64,000 bases of DNA from Agriotes lineatus (lineage: Eukaryota > Arthropoda > Insecta > Coleoptera > Elateridae). The notes under the pieces were generated by a model, which had not been told where the DNA came from, did no database searches, and was given only the letters and a program-made list of their open reading frames with translations. The stretch's first letter is position 1; each line of letters begins with the position of its first letter. Both the position numbers and the translations under genes were made by a program. Shown here one piece after another: positions 11,846-24,590 of the stretch. The stretch covers positions 1 through 64,000 of the forward strand of contig CALNHX010007728.1 of assembly GCA_940337035.1 (NCBI GenBank). Reading direction: 5' to 3'.

Positions 11846-12365
11846 TCTTTAAAGGGCTTTACTCCCAACTTCCCAAGCGAGTGGACGGCGTGACAGTAAA
11901 CAATTTTTAAAAATCAAATAAAACTAGGGGTAAAAATATCTTCACGCACTGAAGCAACGAAAGGAAACAATTGGTAATGCGAATCATATCAACTTTCAAA
12001 TAAAAAAGGATTTTACCGGCGGTGGATTTGAACTTCAGAGCCTGCGAATGCGATTTCAATGCTTCAGAGTTACTCGCAAGGAAACCGCCCGCTCGCTGCA
12101 TTCGACCAGGGAGGGCCCCTGGTATCCGTGAGATGCGACAACAATAATGATCGTTGACCCCTTTTTCATCTCCTTTATAACATTTACCCTACATCTGTTG
12201 GATCCCATTTTCGTCAGAAGTAAAGCCTGAGCTATATGCAAGTTATTACTTTTATCTATTTCTCAGTTAAAACAAAAATAAATAGAAGACAGACAGACAG
12301 ATGGAATTGAGAAAACCTGAAATATGAAGATCGGAAAAAATATCGGAAGGTGATTTTTTGCGATG
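11846..12365. other. Unannotated stretch
   Basis: There are no convincing genes. It contains a short (ACAG)n run at about 12290-12300. Minus-strand frames of about 60 codons look like chance. Confidence 0.4.
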
Positions 12366-12398
12366 CAATACTTCCTTCGTCTCTTAGACGAGGGAAGT
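12366..12398. repeat. Short hairpin abutting the LTR-like element
   Basis: AATACTTCCTTCGTCTC and GAGACGAAGGAAGT-like inverse sequence (CTTAGACGAGGGAAGT) form a stem of about 14 bp. It ends exactly where the LTR-like copy starts, so that copy appears to have inserted at the base of this hairpin. Confidence 0.5.
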
Positions 12399-13674
12399 GT
12401 TGTAATATTTACTTTTGTGTTCTTGGGGCTGTTGGAAAATATGTTATTATTTAATTTGTATTCGTATAATTATGAGCTTTCGACTAAACCGGCCACTGAA
12501 ATATGATACGTTCTAAATTTAGCACAAAATCGGAACGAGTCCCAAACCAATTTACAGGCAGAGGGCTGTTTTTAAGATCGGGGGCGTTTTAGCAGGTAGA
12601 TTTAAATTATCGAAGAGCCTTTAGCCGAGAATTCCCATATGGAAATATTGTGAACCCGAAGCGACCGGGGGTTGCATTTTTGTACAATGCGAGGGCTCGG
12701 GGGTGGACAAGCGGGCAGTCTGTAACAGAGGTCGCACATGTGTGAACGTGGAAGCTGATCCACCGCTGGTGTAATTCTACCGCGATTATGTGTTTTGAAG
12801 TGATTGAATTACTTATAAGAGAGCGGATGAAACGATGAGGTCTGTAAAAAGGAATGCTAATGCTTGTGTAGCTTGCAAATGTAGTTATTGTATAGCGAAG
12901 TCGAACATTCGATATTGTTTCGCACTGTTGCTGATTGTAGACAGCTTTGTCAATTGGGTCGCTGTTTATTGTTATCGTTGGCCAGGGGTCAACTAGTCGC
13001 AGAGGACGTCCTCGTACCTGGATTAATGGCTATTCGGCGAGGTAGCCCACGATCCTTGACCTGATAAGCATTGTGCTTATCAGTGACCCCAATTAGCGCG
13101 ATTGGGTGGCTCGGGAAGCCCATCTCCCAAAGATGCCTTGTACCTGTGTCTTTTACGGTCCATGCGGCCACCGTAATTGCGGGTTACACTGACATGGGTT
13201 GGACTCATTGATGCCGTTAACGTTCGGTTAAGGCATACTAAATGCGGTAAGCATCCATGTTTTCAGGATTACTACAGGTACATATCATCGAAGGTGCACC
13301 GAAGAATATCCCTGATGATGTCTTCCTCGAGATGCGACGTGGGACGACGCGGGAGGACATAAAACCCCATGTATGTATTATGTAATGAGCACATTACTGC
13401 TAAAAGCTGAATGTTTGTCGTTTTGCTTGCATGACTGATTGTGGAATTGGCTGAGCTTGTATTCGCGTCAGGCGTGTGTGACCACCTGCTATATGAAAGG
13501 ACTCGCTGTTCGCCTTGCACCCCCTAGTATCATGTTTCTGATTTACAACCCAGGCTGCAGGGGCGTTATAGAATTTCTGGTAAGTCGCCAGTTCTTGTAA
13601 ATTTATGCATGTGAACCGATCTGAATCCAGAAAAGAAATAAATTAGCCCGGGGCATCGAAAAGATGTGCCTACA
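12398..13674 (+). mobile_element. Solo-LTR-like element, copy B (most complete, 1,277 bp)
   Basis: Termini are TGTTGTAATATTTAC and GTGCCTACA. GAAG(T) lies immediately before (12394-12398) and after (13675-13679), a 4-5-bp target duplication. It is collinear with copy A through shared blocks such as CACTGAAATATGATACGTTC (about 12496) and ATGCATGTGAACCGATCTGA (about 13604). A TATA-like CTTATAAGAG lies at about 12811, where an LTR promoter could be. The short frames inside it (13177-13362, 13272-13520) are not genes. Confidence 0.75.
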
Positions 13675-13679
13675 GAAGT

Positions 13680-15753
13680 AACACAACTTAAATCTGTATC
13701 TGTACCAATAACATTTTCTCACAAAGGCAAGCTGTAGGAAACGGAAAAAACACTGCAATTTTGAAAATTGCTGAAAGCTAGTATTTAGCAAGGGTGCAGT
13801 CAGAACTTAAAGTTTGAAAAAGTAAAGTGCAACAACGATAATAAGAACATTTTAACTTTCGTCGATCATACTTTCAACGTCCAACAAGAAATCGCACACG
13901 CTACGCCCATGAGGTAGTTCTCAGAAGGCGAGCTTTCATGCGAAGGAAACAATTAAGTGCTGAAAAATTCTTAAAGCACTTATCGCCGTTCCCTCGGGAC
14001 ACTGGATATGCAAGGTCGGGCCTCATTTAAGTCTGGATTAACAGCCTTTTGCTACGGGCCGTATCATTACGTTGATTCATGCGAGTGCGCCAAGGACAAC
14101 GCGATGCTGTAATTACTGAAAATTTGCCTGAAGTGCACAGGCTGCTCGCTGGATTTGTTTCATTAAATTGGACGCAATTGTATCTGGTAATTTCCCGCTT
14201 TAAAGTTGTCGTCTGAATATTTAAAAAGATTTTCGTTGGAATTTTAGCTGAACTGTTGCATTACAAACCTGAAATTATGTGAACTTTTTTTATGAAATGA
14301 AAAATATATCTCGTGTCGATTCTAAATAAAATGCATTTTTTCAGTAGAATATAATAATATATAATAAATGCTAAAGCTCTTGGCGACAGCTTCAATCTCC
14401 GAGTAATATTATAATATAATAACTTACAGATCTGTACGTGTTCTATTATTACTGTCTTTATTCAATCATTGTATTGCTATACCAAACAATAATTATTACT
14501 TTTTATAAGGCATACTGAAAGTTGACTGTTTCGAATGCAGCCAGAATTTTTTGTTTTATAACTTAATAGCGTTTTCACAACGCCACAAAAACAATATATT
14601 AACTACGTAGCAGGTGTTCTATCTAAAATGATAACAACGAATATAAAAATTGTAGTATATACCATGTGTAAAGCACAGCCTACACGTCGATGCAGCGGAT
14701 TCAGGCTGCTAAAGAAGGGTTTTTCGCTGTAATGGCAAATTTGTAAGCGAATTGTTAGCAAGTGTTGTATAACCATTTAAAAATATAACAAACTCGTTAA
14801 GCGTTTCCAAAAATTATTATCCTCTATTTGAAAAACTATAGTACAATACTATTACTGTTAAGTAATCAATACATATTTTAGAATGATTTTTACTTGAAAT
14901 TCACTTTTGTTTACACCACTAACATGAATTTTATTAAAAGTTAAATCGGTAAAATCTTATCTTTCAAAATTCTGGATGTTCTTTGGTAATTTTCGAAACA
15001 GCGATACTATTGAAATTATTTCTCCCACCAAATTAGTCGAGTACAAGCCGCAACTGTCATAAATTCGTAAAAGAATTAGTTCTACATTATGGAATATTTT
15101 AGTAGCACAATTGTGCATTCAGGGAACTTATTGAAAGTACACCTTTCCCTTTTCGAAATTAATTAAGTAAATGGCAAATTATAATTAAACAGCCGCATCT
15201 ACTTGATTTTTAGATACTAAAATCATACATATGGCTTCAGAAGGGTATCCGACGTCAATCGAGGTTTATAGCATCATAAATTATCCCTCATTAATATGCT
15301 GCACATCATGCCATTTCCGTAAGCCCCAAAGCACAATACGTTTACAATTTTCTGTAGCTCCTCTCCAGTTTTTCAAGTTTTCATTATTGCAATCAATTAC
15401 TAACACCTTAAAGGGTGCTATTGTATAGAGCGAAAACAATCATGTAGAATAGGTATTATTTTCGTAATTTTTTTTTATTTTCGTCAATTAGGCTGTAGTA
15501 AATTGTACAAGGGTGTGAGATTCGTAAATTTTTTGGAAAACAATCCCAGGGCTTGTGAGGTAACGCATTGTCTTGCAGAAACACGACAGTTTGGCGCCTT
15601 TATTTTTGCTCTATAAGTTTTACCACAACTGCGTTAGTACCTTTCAAAGATACTCCCCTATACCTTTCCGATTATCTTTACACTTATTTATCAATACACC
15701 CTTATACCGTACAAGAACGACTGAACTACTAAAAATAATTAAAGTGCTCTTAC
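13680..15753. other. Probable intron downstream of the 15.8-kb exon (minus-strand gene)
   Basis: AT-rich, with no repeat or exon I can support. The next exon of the minus-strand gene should lie below 15753, but no candidate with both splice sites and a matching phase was found by eye. Confidence 0.35.
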
Positions 15754-15924
15754 CTCTAGGCATTCCAGGTGTGTCAGACGGAGCGAGAAAGACGGCATCC
15801 TCGGAGGACGAGTACCCTGCAGAACCGAATGAGCTTCCAGAATGTCTGAACTCGTGAGGCACCGCCGGAGGAGCGACCTTTTTGGCGGTTGCCGCCGGCT
15901 TTGGAGGCCGGGACATGCCACCTA
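15754..15924 (-). CDS. Internal coding exon, 171 bp, unrecognised Ser/Pro-rich protein
   Basis: I do not recognise the protein. On the minus strand the exon is preceded by a branch-point-like CTAAC and the tract CTTCTTTTGCAG, and followed by GAG|GTAAGA. It is 57 codons long, so it can be skipped without changing frame (phase 1 at both ends). The frame through MSRPPKPAATAKKV, then HSGSSFGSAGYSSSED and FLAPSDTPGMPR, is open across the acceptor. The composition (Pro, Ala and basic residues first, then a Ser-rich acidic stretch) suggests a disordered, phosphorylatable segment. The ATG at 15916 is probably internal, not a start. The phase matches the first coding exon at 58887-59265, giving a Leu codon across the junction. 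Overlapping frames on both strands are shadows. Confidence 0.7.
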
Positions 15925-16963
15925 CTGCAAAAGAAGCCAGAGTTAGTCGTATTGCGATTTCCTAGCGTCAGGTGCCTGCTCCTAGCACAATAATGACGTT
16001 TCTTGAGCAATCAGCGTAATCCAGCAAGTAACATGCATGAAATGCCCGTTTCCCACTCCATTAATTCTGGTATTATGCAAACGATATGTCGGAAACAGTA
16101 TCACTGCGAAAGACGTCGCGTTCCCATTACGGACGGGCTTTTCTAGGCAACGTGGAATTGTACATTTACATACGGAGCACTGACTGCTGCAAGGAGCAGG
16201 ACGCAGGACGCGATCTCGACGCTTCCAGATTGCTGCATGCGAATTGAATCAGGACTTGCAAAACTGTTGCAGTTTTCAGGACTAATTACGCCAGCTTAAA
16301 CGTTCTGCTCTAACGGTAGCCGAGATAACGCGGATTGTAGTAATCGTGCAGTAATTTTATTTTGCTGTGCTTCAGGCAATATCTGTTAAATTAACATGAT
16401 CCATCAACAGCAAACATACTATCCGGATGCAATATGTAAATACCATATGCAGATTGTATGTTATTTATATTGATTTTTAACATCGTGGTAACTAAAAGCT
16501 GTAATCAATAAACGAAGTTTTATTACATTAAAAATAAATTCTATAATAGCGGCTAGTTAAACACTTTGAAATGCTTTTAGATAATGTATGATACGATACA
16601 TACAAACCAGGTATTTCTGTTTTAGTGTTCGTTTTTAGTTGGTATCAGAGATACAACTTAGTATTCCGCATACACAGACTTCTCGTTAAACAAATACATA
16701 TTATAATTATACATTTAACCTGTAAATAGGTCCCCTTAGTCTCTTTCAGTTTTCAGGAAAATGCATTTGTCCCTTTGTGTCAACTCTTACCCTTGCCGCA
16801 CCCTACTTCCTTTACCTTTGAGCTGTACTCTGATAACTGTTCTGAACGTTTGAACAGAGATCAACGTGCAAATTCCAAACCTTCGTCAGGTAAGGGTCCT
16901 TGTTTACACTTTACAAAATTCATTACGTTTTAATTAACTAGATATCGAGAGCATATACATATA

Positions 16964-17513
16964 CAGTGTGTCGAAGATAAATAAGAAGGACCACTATGGG
17001 AATTTCGTTAATAGTAAGAGATACAAAATTGATTAAATAGGAAAAAAGTTGCGTAATTAGCATCTAAGAAAATGCCGCTTGGAAATCCTTGGTATGATTC
17101 TTCGTTTTTGAGTTATCTTAAAAAACCTAATTTTAGGATTTTTTATTCAATTTTTTTCTGACGTTAATATTAAAGTTAGAGTGAAACTGACAGAACAAAA
17201 ACAAATAATCAATAAATTAATTCCTTCCTATTGGAAATTATTTGTATTCCAAGACTAGAAACATACAGTGTGGCTGAAACGACGTATGAAATGCTGTAGA
17301 CACAAGTCCCTATCGAAACATTTCTTGATGATGTCCAAAAAGACTAGTAATGGCCATATTAAAAAAATAAGTTTGTGAAAAATTATATCAAGCATTTAGA
17401 GACGTCGTTTTGTTAGTCCTTTAATTACGCAACTTTTTTCCCATTTAACCAAATTTGTATCTCTTACTATTAACGAGATCCCCATACTGACCCTTCTTAT
17501 CTTGTACACACTG
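16964..17513. mobile_element. DNA transposon remnant with ~95-bp terminal inverted repeats
   Basis: The left end CAGTGTGTCGAAGATAAATA is followed by AATTTCGTTAATAGTAAGAG and AAAAAAGTTGCGTAATTA. All reappear inverted at about 17415-17513. TA flanks both ends (16962-16963 and 17514-17515). The interior has no transposase frame. A second copy of the terminal motif (ACAGTGTGGCTG) lies inside at about 17265, perhaps a trace of an earlier nested end. Probably a Tc1/mariner-like non-autonomous element. Confidence 0.8.
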
Positions 17514-17523
17514 TATATTTTTC

Positions 17524-20500
17524 AAAATAGTACTAGGAACGCTGAAAGATATCAAGAGAGGTCTTCAGAACCTACCACATCTTCAAGATAATACCAAGAA
17601 CCCTGAAATATATTCAGAGATGTCTTTGGAACCTATCGTATCTTCAAGATAATATTAAGAACGCTGTACAATATCTAGAAAGGTCTTAGAAACCTATCGT
17701 ATCTTCAAGATAATATGAAGAACACTTCAAAATATCCAGAGAGATCTATGGAACCTATCATATCTTCAACACAATACTAAGAATGCTAATTATTTCCAGA
17801 GAGGTTTTCCAAATCTAAGAACACTGAAAGATATCCAAAGGCTTTTGGAACCTATCATATCTTCAGGATAATAGTAAGAATACTGAACGATCTAAAGCTA
17901 GATCTTGGGAACTTATCATATCTTCAAGATAATACCAAGAACGCTGAAATATATTCAGATGTCTTTGGAACCTACCCTATTTTCAACATAATACTACGAA
18001 CGAAGAACGTTGAAAGGTATCAAAAAAGGTCATCTGAACGTATCACACCTCCAAGATAACATTAAGAACGTTGAAACATATCTAAAGAAGTCTTAGAAAC
18101 GTATCATATCTTCAAGATAATACGAAGAACGCTAAAATATATCTAGAAAAACTTATATCTTGAAGATAAGAACCTTATCATATCTTCAAGATAATACTAA
18201 AAACGCTGAACGATTTCCAAAGAGGAATTCGAAACCTAACCTATCATATCTTCAAGGTAGCACTAAGAACGCTGAACGATCTAGAGAGACCTTAGAAACA
18301 TATCATATCTTCAAAGTAACACTAAGAACGTTAAAAGATGGAGAGACGTCTTTGAAACCTACCATATATTCAAGATATAACTCAAAACGCTGAACGCTAT
18401 TGAGAGGGGTCTGTGGAACCCATCATATTTTGACGATAATACTAAGAATGCTGAACGACCTAGAGGTAGAGGAGTCTTCGAAACCTAGCATATGTTCAAA
18501 GTAATATTAAGAACGTTAAAAGATAGAGACTTCTTTGGAACCTACCATATATTCAATATAATACAAAGAACGCTGAACGATATTGAGAAAGGTCTTTAGA
18601 ACCAATGAAATCTTTAATGTAACACTAAAAATGTTAAAATATATCCAGGAAGGTCTTTGGAACTTACCATTATGCAGGATAATGCTATAAACTCTGAACG
18701 ATGTTAAGAAAGGTGTTTGGTACCTATCATATCGTGGATATAATATTAAGAAGGCTGAAAGATGCTATGAGAAGCCTTTGAACGTTGATACCGGCAGAAG
18801 CCTTAAACATATCATGTCTTCAATATAATACCAACAACGAGAGACGATAGTGAGAGAACATGAACAATGAAATATATCCAGAGATGTCTTTGGACGGTAT
18901 CATAACTTCAAGATAATACTAATAACGCTGAACGATATGCAGAAAGGTCTCTGGAACCTATCACATCTTCAAAATAACACTAAGAACATTGAAAGATATC
19001 GGGAAAAGGCTTTGGAACCCATTATGTCAAGATAATATCAAGTACGCTGAACGAGATTGAGAGAGTTCTTTGGAGCCTATCATATCTAGAAGATAACACG
19101 ACGAACCTTGAAAGAGATCGGGAGAAGCCTTTGGAACCTATCATGTCTTCATGATAACACTAAGAATGTTGAAAGATATCGGGAGAAGCCTTTGGAACTC
19201 ATCATGTCTTCACAATAATACCAAGAACGCTGAACGATATTGAGAGAGGTCTTTGGGACCTATCATATCTTCAAGATAACACTAAAAACGTTGAAATATA
19301 TCCGGAGATGTCTTCGGACCGTATCATATATCCAAAAAAACACTAAGAATATTGAAAGATGACGTGAGAAGCCTTTGGACCGTATCATATCTGCAAGATA
19401 ATACCAAGGACGCTGAACAATATTGGGAGAGGTCTTTGGAACCTATCATACCTAGAAGATAACATGACGAACCTTAAAAGATATCGGGAGAAGCGTTTGG
19501 AACCTACCATGTCTTCAAGATACTACCAAGAATGCTGAATGATATTGAAAGAGGTCTTTGGAAACTGGCATATCTTCAACATAATACCAAAAACGCTGAA
19601 CGATATTGAGAGAGGTCTTTGGGACCTATCATATCTTCAAGATAACACTAACTAACACGTTGAAAGCTATCGGGAGAAGCCTTTGGAGCCTATCATGTCT
19701 TCAAGATAATACCAAGAACGCTGAACGATATTGAGAGGTCTTTGGAACCTTTAATATCTTCAACATAATACCAAGAACGCTGAACAATATTCAGACAGGT
19801 CTTTGGAACCTATCATGTCTTCAAGATACCTAACACTAAGAACGTTGAAAGATATCGGGAGAAGCCTTTGGAACCCACCATGTCTTCAATGTAATACCAA
19901 GAACGCTGACCGATATTGAGAGAGGTCTTTGGAACATGTCATATCTTCAACATAATACCAAGAACGCTGAACGATATTCAGACAGGTCTTTGGAACCTAT
20001 CATATCTTCAAGGTAACAGTAAGAACGTTGAAAGATATCAGGAGAGGCCTTCGGAACCTATCAGGTCTTCAACATAATACCAATAACGCTGAACGATTTG
20101 AGATAAGTCTTTGGAACCAGTCATATCTTCAACATAATACCAAGAACGCTCAACGATATTGGGAGAGGTCTCTGGAATTTATCATATCTTTAACATAATA
20201 CCAAGAACGCTGAACAATATACGGAGAGGTCTTTGGAACCTATCATATCTAAAAGATAACATGACGAACCTTACAAGATATCGGGAAAAGCGTTTGGAAC
20301 CTACCATGTCTTCAAGATACTACCAAGATTGCTGAACGATATTGAAACAGGTCTTTGGAAACTGTTATATCTTCAACTTAACACCAAAAACGCTGAACGA
20401 TATTGAGAGAGGTCTTTGGGACCTATCATATCTTCAAGATAACACTAACACGTTGAAAGCTATCGGGAGAAGCCTTTGGAACCTATCATAACTTCAAGAT

Positions 20501-21110
20501 AATACCAAGAACGCTGAACGATATTGAGATAGGTCTTTAGAACCTTTAATATCTTCAACATAATACCAAGAACGCTGAACGCTATTCAGACAGGTCTTTG
20601 GGATCTATCATGTCTTCAAGATACATAACACTAAGAACGTTGAAAGATATCGGAAGAAGCCTTTGGAACCCATCATGTCTTCAAAATAATACTAAGAACG
20701 CTGAACGATATTCAGAGAGGTCTTTGAAACCTATCATATCTAGAGAATAACAGTAAGAACGTTGAAAGATATCGGGAGAAGTCTTTGGCACGTAACACAT
20801 CTGAAATATAATATGAAGAACGATGAAAGATGCCAAGAAGGGTTTTTTAATCCTATAATATATCTTCAAGATAACACTAATACCGCTTAAGTATATCCAG
20901 AGAAGTCTTTCAAACCTCCCATACATTTAAGATGATACTAAGAACACTGAAAGATATACAGAGAGGTCTTTGGTACCTATCATATCTTCAAGATAACACC
21001 AGGAACGTTGAAAGATTTCGAGTATTTAGAACTTATCGTATTATATGTTCGATACTTCGTACCTATCACATCTTCAAGATAATACTAACTACGCTAGAAT
21101 ATGTCGAGAG
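17524..21110 (+). repeat. ~61-bp minisatellite array, ~3.6 kb
   Basis: Nearly sixty degenerate tandem units run from the edge of the neighbouring TIR element to about 21110. A unit reads AACGCTGAACGATATTGAGA, then GAGGTCTTTGGAACC, then TATCATATCTTCAAGATAA and CACTAAG. Two unit types partly alternate in the better-preserved middle (about 19000-20700): GCTGAACGATATTGAGAG with GGTCTTTGG, and GTTGAAAGATATCGGGAG with AAGCCTTTGG. Each unit centres on the short palindrome TATCTTCAAGATA. The short frames inside are not genes. Confidence 0.92.
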
Positions 21111-23489
21111 AATTCCATGAAACTTATAATGATTTCATTTTTTCAAAACCACCGCAACGGTTACATTTCTGTTGATGACACTTATGTAATTCAACAACAC
21201 GCAGAACCTGACCGTACCTCTTCAGAATCGGTTTATGTTAGTCCTGCAATCGTTTTTGTAGTACCGTATTAGTTTTCAAATGCGTTTCGTAAAAGTCTAG
21301 ACGGTTATATATCAGGCATAAACATATTGCAAATATGACATTTTATAAAGTTATTCCAGTCATTTCAACAGTTTTTCACTTTGTAAAAATACTACTTAGG
21401 TCATTATAGGATTCACTTCCGACATGGTTCTAAAAAACACTTCTCATCTTCGTTAATACGTACACAAATGCAGGTCGAGCTCCTGTACTACTCTTATTAG
21501 TAAACACTAAAATTCAGCAACCTTCTGTTCGGCTGCGCTGCGCCCTTGAATTTTTAATAACAATTGTGGGAGGTGAAGGACCTCCTGAAAAGGCACAAAG
21601 CCCATTGTTGCGGCCGCATGGCGCACTACGCAATTCTAGTTGCTGGCACTTTTGCGCGGAATCGTAATTTGAATTAGAGCAGTCATACATATTCATTCAA
21701 ACGCTACAGTGCGCCTGGTCATGTAACTGGGCACCGGCGCCCACCTTAATGAAATTAAACTCCGGAGTGCGATCATGTACGACCCTTGTTGGATTAATAA
21801 TTCAAATTGGGCGATTTTTAGCGCCGTGTGGAAACTCCGCTTTCCTTGCGAAAGAACTGCAACAGTAACGGGCGATGATTAACGTGCGAATGCAAACGCA
21901 GCTTGCAAGCCTTGCTCAACCCCTGCCCACGTCTGCCTGTACCCATTTACAACAACAACGACCGCTTGCTCTCCGTTAAATATCGAGTACCCAACTAACC
22001 TTTCTTGTAGCCATAAGTCCGGCTGTCAGAAATTAATATTGAAGCAATTTTGAACCTGCTGGTTGCGATTGAACCAGTGCCCTAAATCAGGGTTCGTCCA
22101 TCACACCAAAACTAGAAGCATCGGTGCCATGTGTTAAAGGACGTACTCATCAAAGCATTCGCGATAAGTATTGAATGAACCTCATGGTCTATTGTAGGCG
22201 ATGCTGGGATGGGCAAAACCCACCATCATATCCATAACGGAAGAGCATTTCGTCGATTCATTAACACCAAGGAAGCGATGTCCTAACTAATTTTGAAATT
22301 CTGGAACCAGACGGCGTCTGTGCCTTTTGCTGGTTTTCGACTGAGCATCCAAGGTCTGCGACCCAGAAAAGCCACAACTCGGTTTTGTAGTAAAACCCAC
22401 GTGCCCGAGAATGGGTTATGCAAATCTACTTGCAATACAAATTTTCCTTTTTTGCATTATAATTGCAATAGGAGAGCTTCTGCCGTTAATTACCGATGTG
22501 GAATTCTGGACCGTAGTTCGATTCATGAGGAATTTGATTTTTAAACTGGAGTACACCCACGGGCGATTTGCTCGAACAATAAACTATTAATCGTTATGCA
22601 ACGAGGAGCACTAGCAGCATTCTTTTCCTTAAAAGCACATTGCCAGTTCCTTCACTCTGGCTATTATGTTGTAAGATGGAAAATTGCTAATACGATCTGA
22701 CGTGTATAGCCCGTAAATAAGCGATAACGGCGAAAAAATTTATTAAGGCACAGGAATGTTCGGTTTGGAGCATTCCCATGCAGTGGTTTCGCAATTAGAA
22801 ATTTAAATCCTCGGCCACTTGGAGACGAAAAAGGAAATGTATGAAGTGTCGGCTCCATGGAATAACTAAAGCCTAATAGTTTTAGCTTGAATTGAACTTT
22901 GCAGCGATTTCATAGTTTGTGCGGCGGTGAATTTAAAAAACCAATGATAATCATGATATATATGAACAGTAGATTTGGCTATAACATTTGGCTACATACT
23001 TAGTAACGATCCTATATTGCATTTTAAAATAAACGCATTTACACATGGTCTGGGCGTAGCGTATCCTTAGCAACCAATAGGTAACAATAAAATCCTCATG
23101 GAAACGGCAAGACCACATTGCACCGTCAAATAAATTCAGTGTATAATAAATGTGTATCTAAAGGATGATGTCCTTCTGCGTCTAATTCTTGTAAGTACAC
23201 AAATCCGGCAACAAAAGCGAAATCAATAACTATCGCCCAATTTCGAAACTTTGTGTATTTAATACAGTACCTATTAGAGAAACTAATATACAACTTAATA
23301 TTTGATTCTTACTCTACACTCTCACCGACTAAAACTCTTCCTACCCATAATCCAGTTCGGAATCGCCTTGGAAATATATTGAAACTGGATGGATGTCCCT
23401 TTTCCTCTTCCTTCACATTATCATTCTTTTTTTTTCTGAATTTCTCCTGAATTGAATATTTTTTGTAATTCCATTGAGCCCTGTTTTGC
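21111..23489. other. Mostly unique intronic DNA
   Basis: No repeat was recognised. About 21500-22500 has higher GC content and TAAT-containing motifs (TTGGATTAATAATTCAAATT, TTAATATTGAAG), compatible with conserved regulatory DNA. Open frames here lack any protein signature. Confidence 0.35.
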
Positions 23490-24116
23490 TCTTGGGCTAA
23501 ATTTTTCTTGCGTCTTTTTCCTTGGTTTTCATTACGTTATCGATCATGTTTTTGACTATATTCGAGTACTCCTTCTCCAGCATGCTTTCTACCAGACCTT
23601 CCGTATTCAGCCCTCTTCCCACTTCCTCTCGTTTCTCTGTTCATCTTTGGTACTGGAATATAGTGTGCCCAACACTGTCTGAATGCATTACACACATTCG
23701 TCGCCATTTCTTACTTTGAATCTTTCCAGGTATTTCCCAAATCACAGCTTTAATTGTATTCTGCACTATTTTTCTCTGACTGCTTCATCATTTTCTTTTT
23801 CTTAATGTAACCCTATTTATATATCTTTGTCCTTTCCTCGATCAATATATCTATCGGTGTTATTCCTGCTATAGCTCGCATTGCTTCTGTCGGTATGGTC
23901 CTGTAGGCACTCAATATTCTAATAGCCATTTTCCTTTGTGCGCATAGCATCCTTTTCCTGTGAATATTTTTTAGTTTCCTTGCTCCATATCGACGCTGCA
24001 TGCAGAATTAGTAAGTCCACCACCGGACTGAGTAGCCTCCATTTACTGGTCTTCTGCCCGTCCATATTTGTCAATAGTATCCTGAGTGCCGCTATCGTTT
24101 TCTCTGTTTTATTCAT
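23490..24116 (-). pseudogene. R1-like LINE reverse-transcriptase C-terminus, decayed
   Basis: Reading the minus strand, overlapping frames show the region after the RT palm of R1-type retrotransposons. First comes KTEKTIAALRILLTNMDG with SKWRLLSPVVDLLILHAASIW (24116-23919). Then comes QRKMAIRILSAYRTIPTEAM followed by IAGITPIDILIEERTKIY (24001-23813). Near 23500 a tail reads VKNMIDNVMKTKEKDARKI and then a stop. The residue order fits the R1-clade pattern of an SAYRT motif, a PIDLLAEER motif and a charged C-terminus. Frameshifts and stops break it. It is 5'-truncated at about 24116. Clade assignment comes from motif memory. Confidence 0.7.
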
Positions 24117-24117
24117 G

Positions 24118-24590
24118 TTTTTTACGTCCTCTTGTCCTCTTTTGCGAGGGAAGGGATAGAAGAGTTTCGCCTCTGGCGTGGTTTACACGTTGAGCTACCG
24201 TGCCTTTTCCTTTTCCTCCTGATGAAGCCCCTTACGAAAGTAGGCGAAACATTAAGTTCTTCGACCTCAATAATGACACGATCCAATCCCGAAAGTAGTT
24301 TGTTACTCTAAGAATGATACATAGCCCTGTTTTAGAACTTTGGCCATCTTAAAGTGCCCACGAACTTTAACTTGAGCAAGCGTTGCCTTATATAAATCTC
24401 TGATGCACTTGTTTTTCCCTAATGTAATACCTAAAAGCTTCAAATATTTTACAGTCCTCTTTGCTTTTGGTCATTTGCAGTGAGCCTATACAACTACTGA
24501 GCACTAATTGCTTGATAAATTGTAGTATTACTTTTGTTTTCTTTTCTCTTCATTTTCACTATTTTCAACTCCGATATTGGATATAGCAAC
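24118..24590. repeat. Probable repeat-derived spacer between LINE remnant and hAT
   Basis: The stretch holding CCCTTACGAAAGTAGGCG, ACATTAAGTTCTTCGACC and GATCCAATCCCGAAAGTAG (24228-24300) looks like dispersed repeat sequence joined to the LINE break. The rest, up to the hAT target site, is AT-rich with no recognisable coding. Confidence 0.35.

Noticed and set aside
13177..13520. Open frames at 13.2-13.5 kb that resemble frames at 27.8-28.2 kb
   Set aside because: The similarity comes from the shared LTR-like repeat. Frames are not conserved as proteins between copies.
15739..16010. Alternative minus-strand frames over the 15.8-kb exon
   Set aside because: They run in other frames through the same exon. 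The chosen frame is open across the acceptor, has the Ser-rich composition and matches exon 1 in phase.
17524..21110. CRISPR-like array
   Set aside because: The units are contiguous, degenerate and lack constant repeats with unique spacers. It is a eukaryotic minisatellite.
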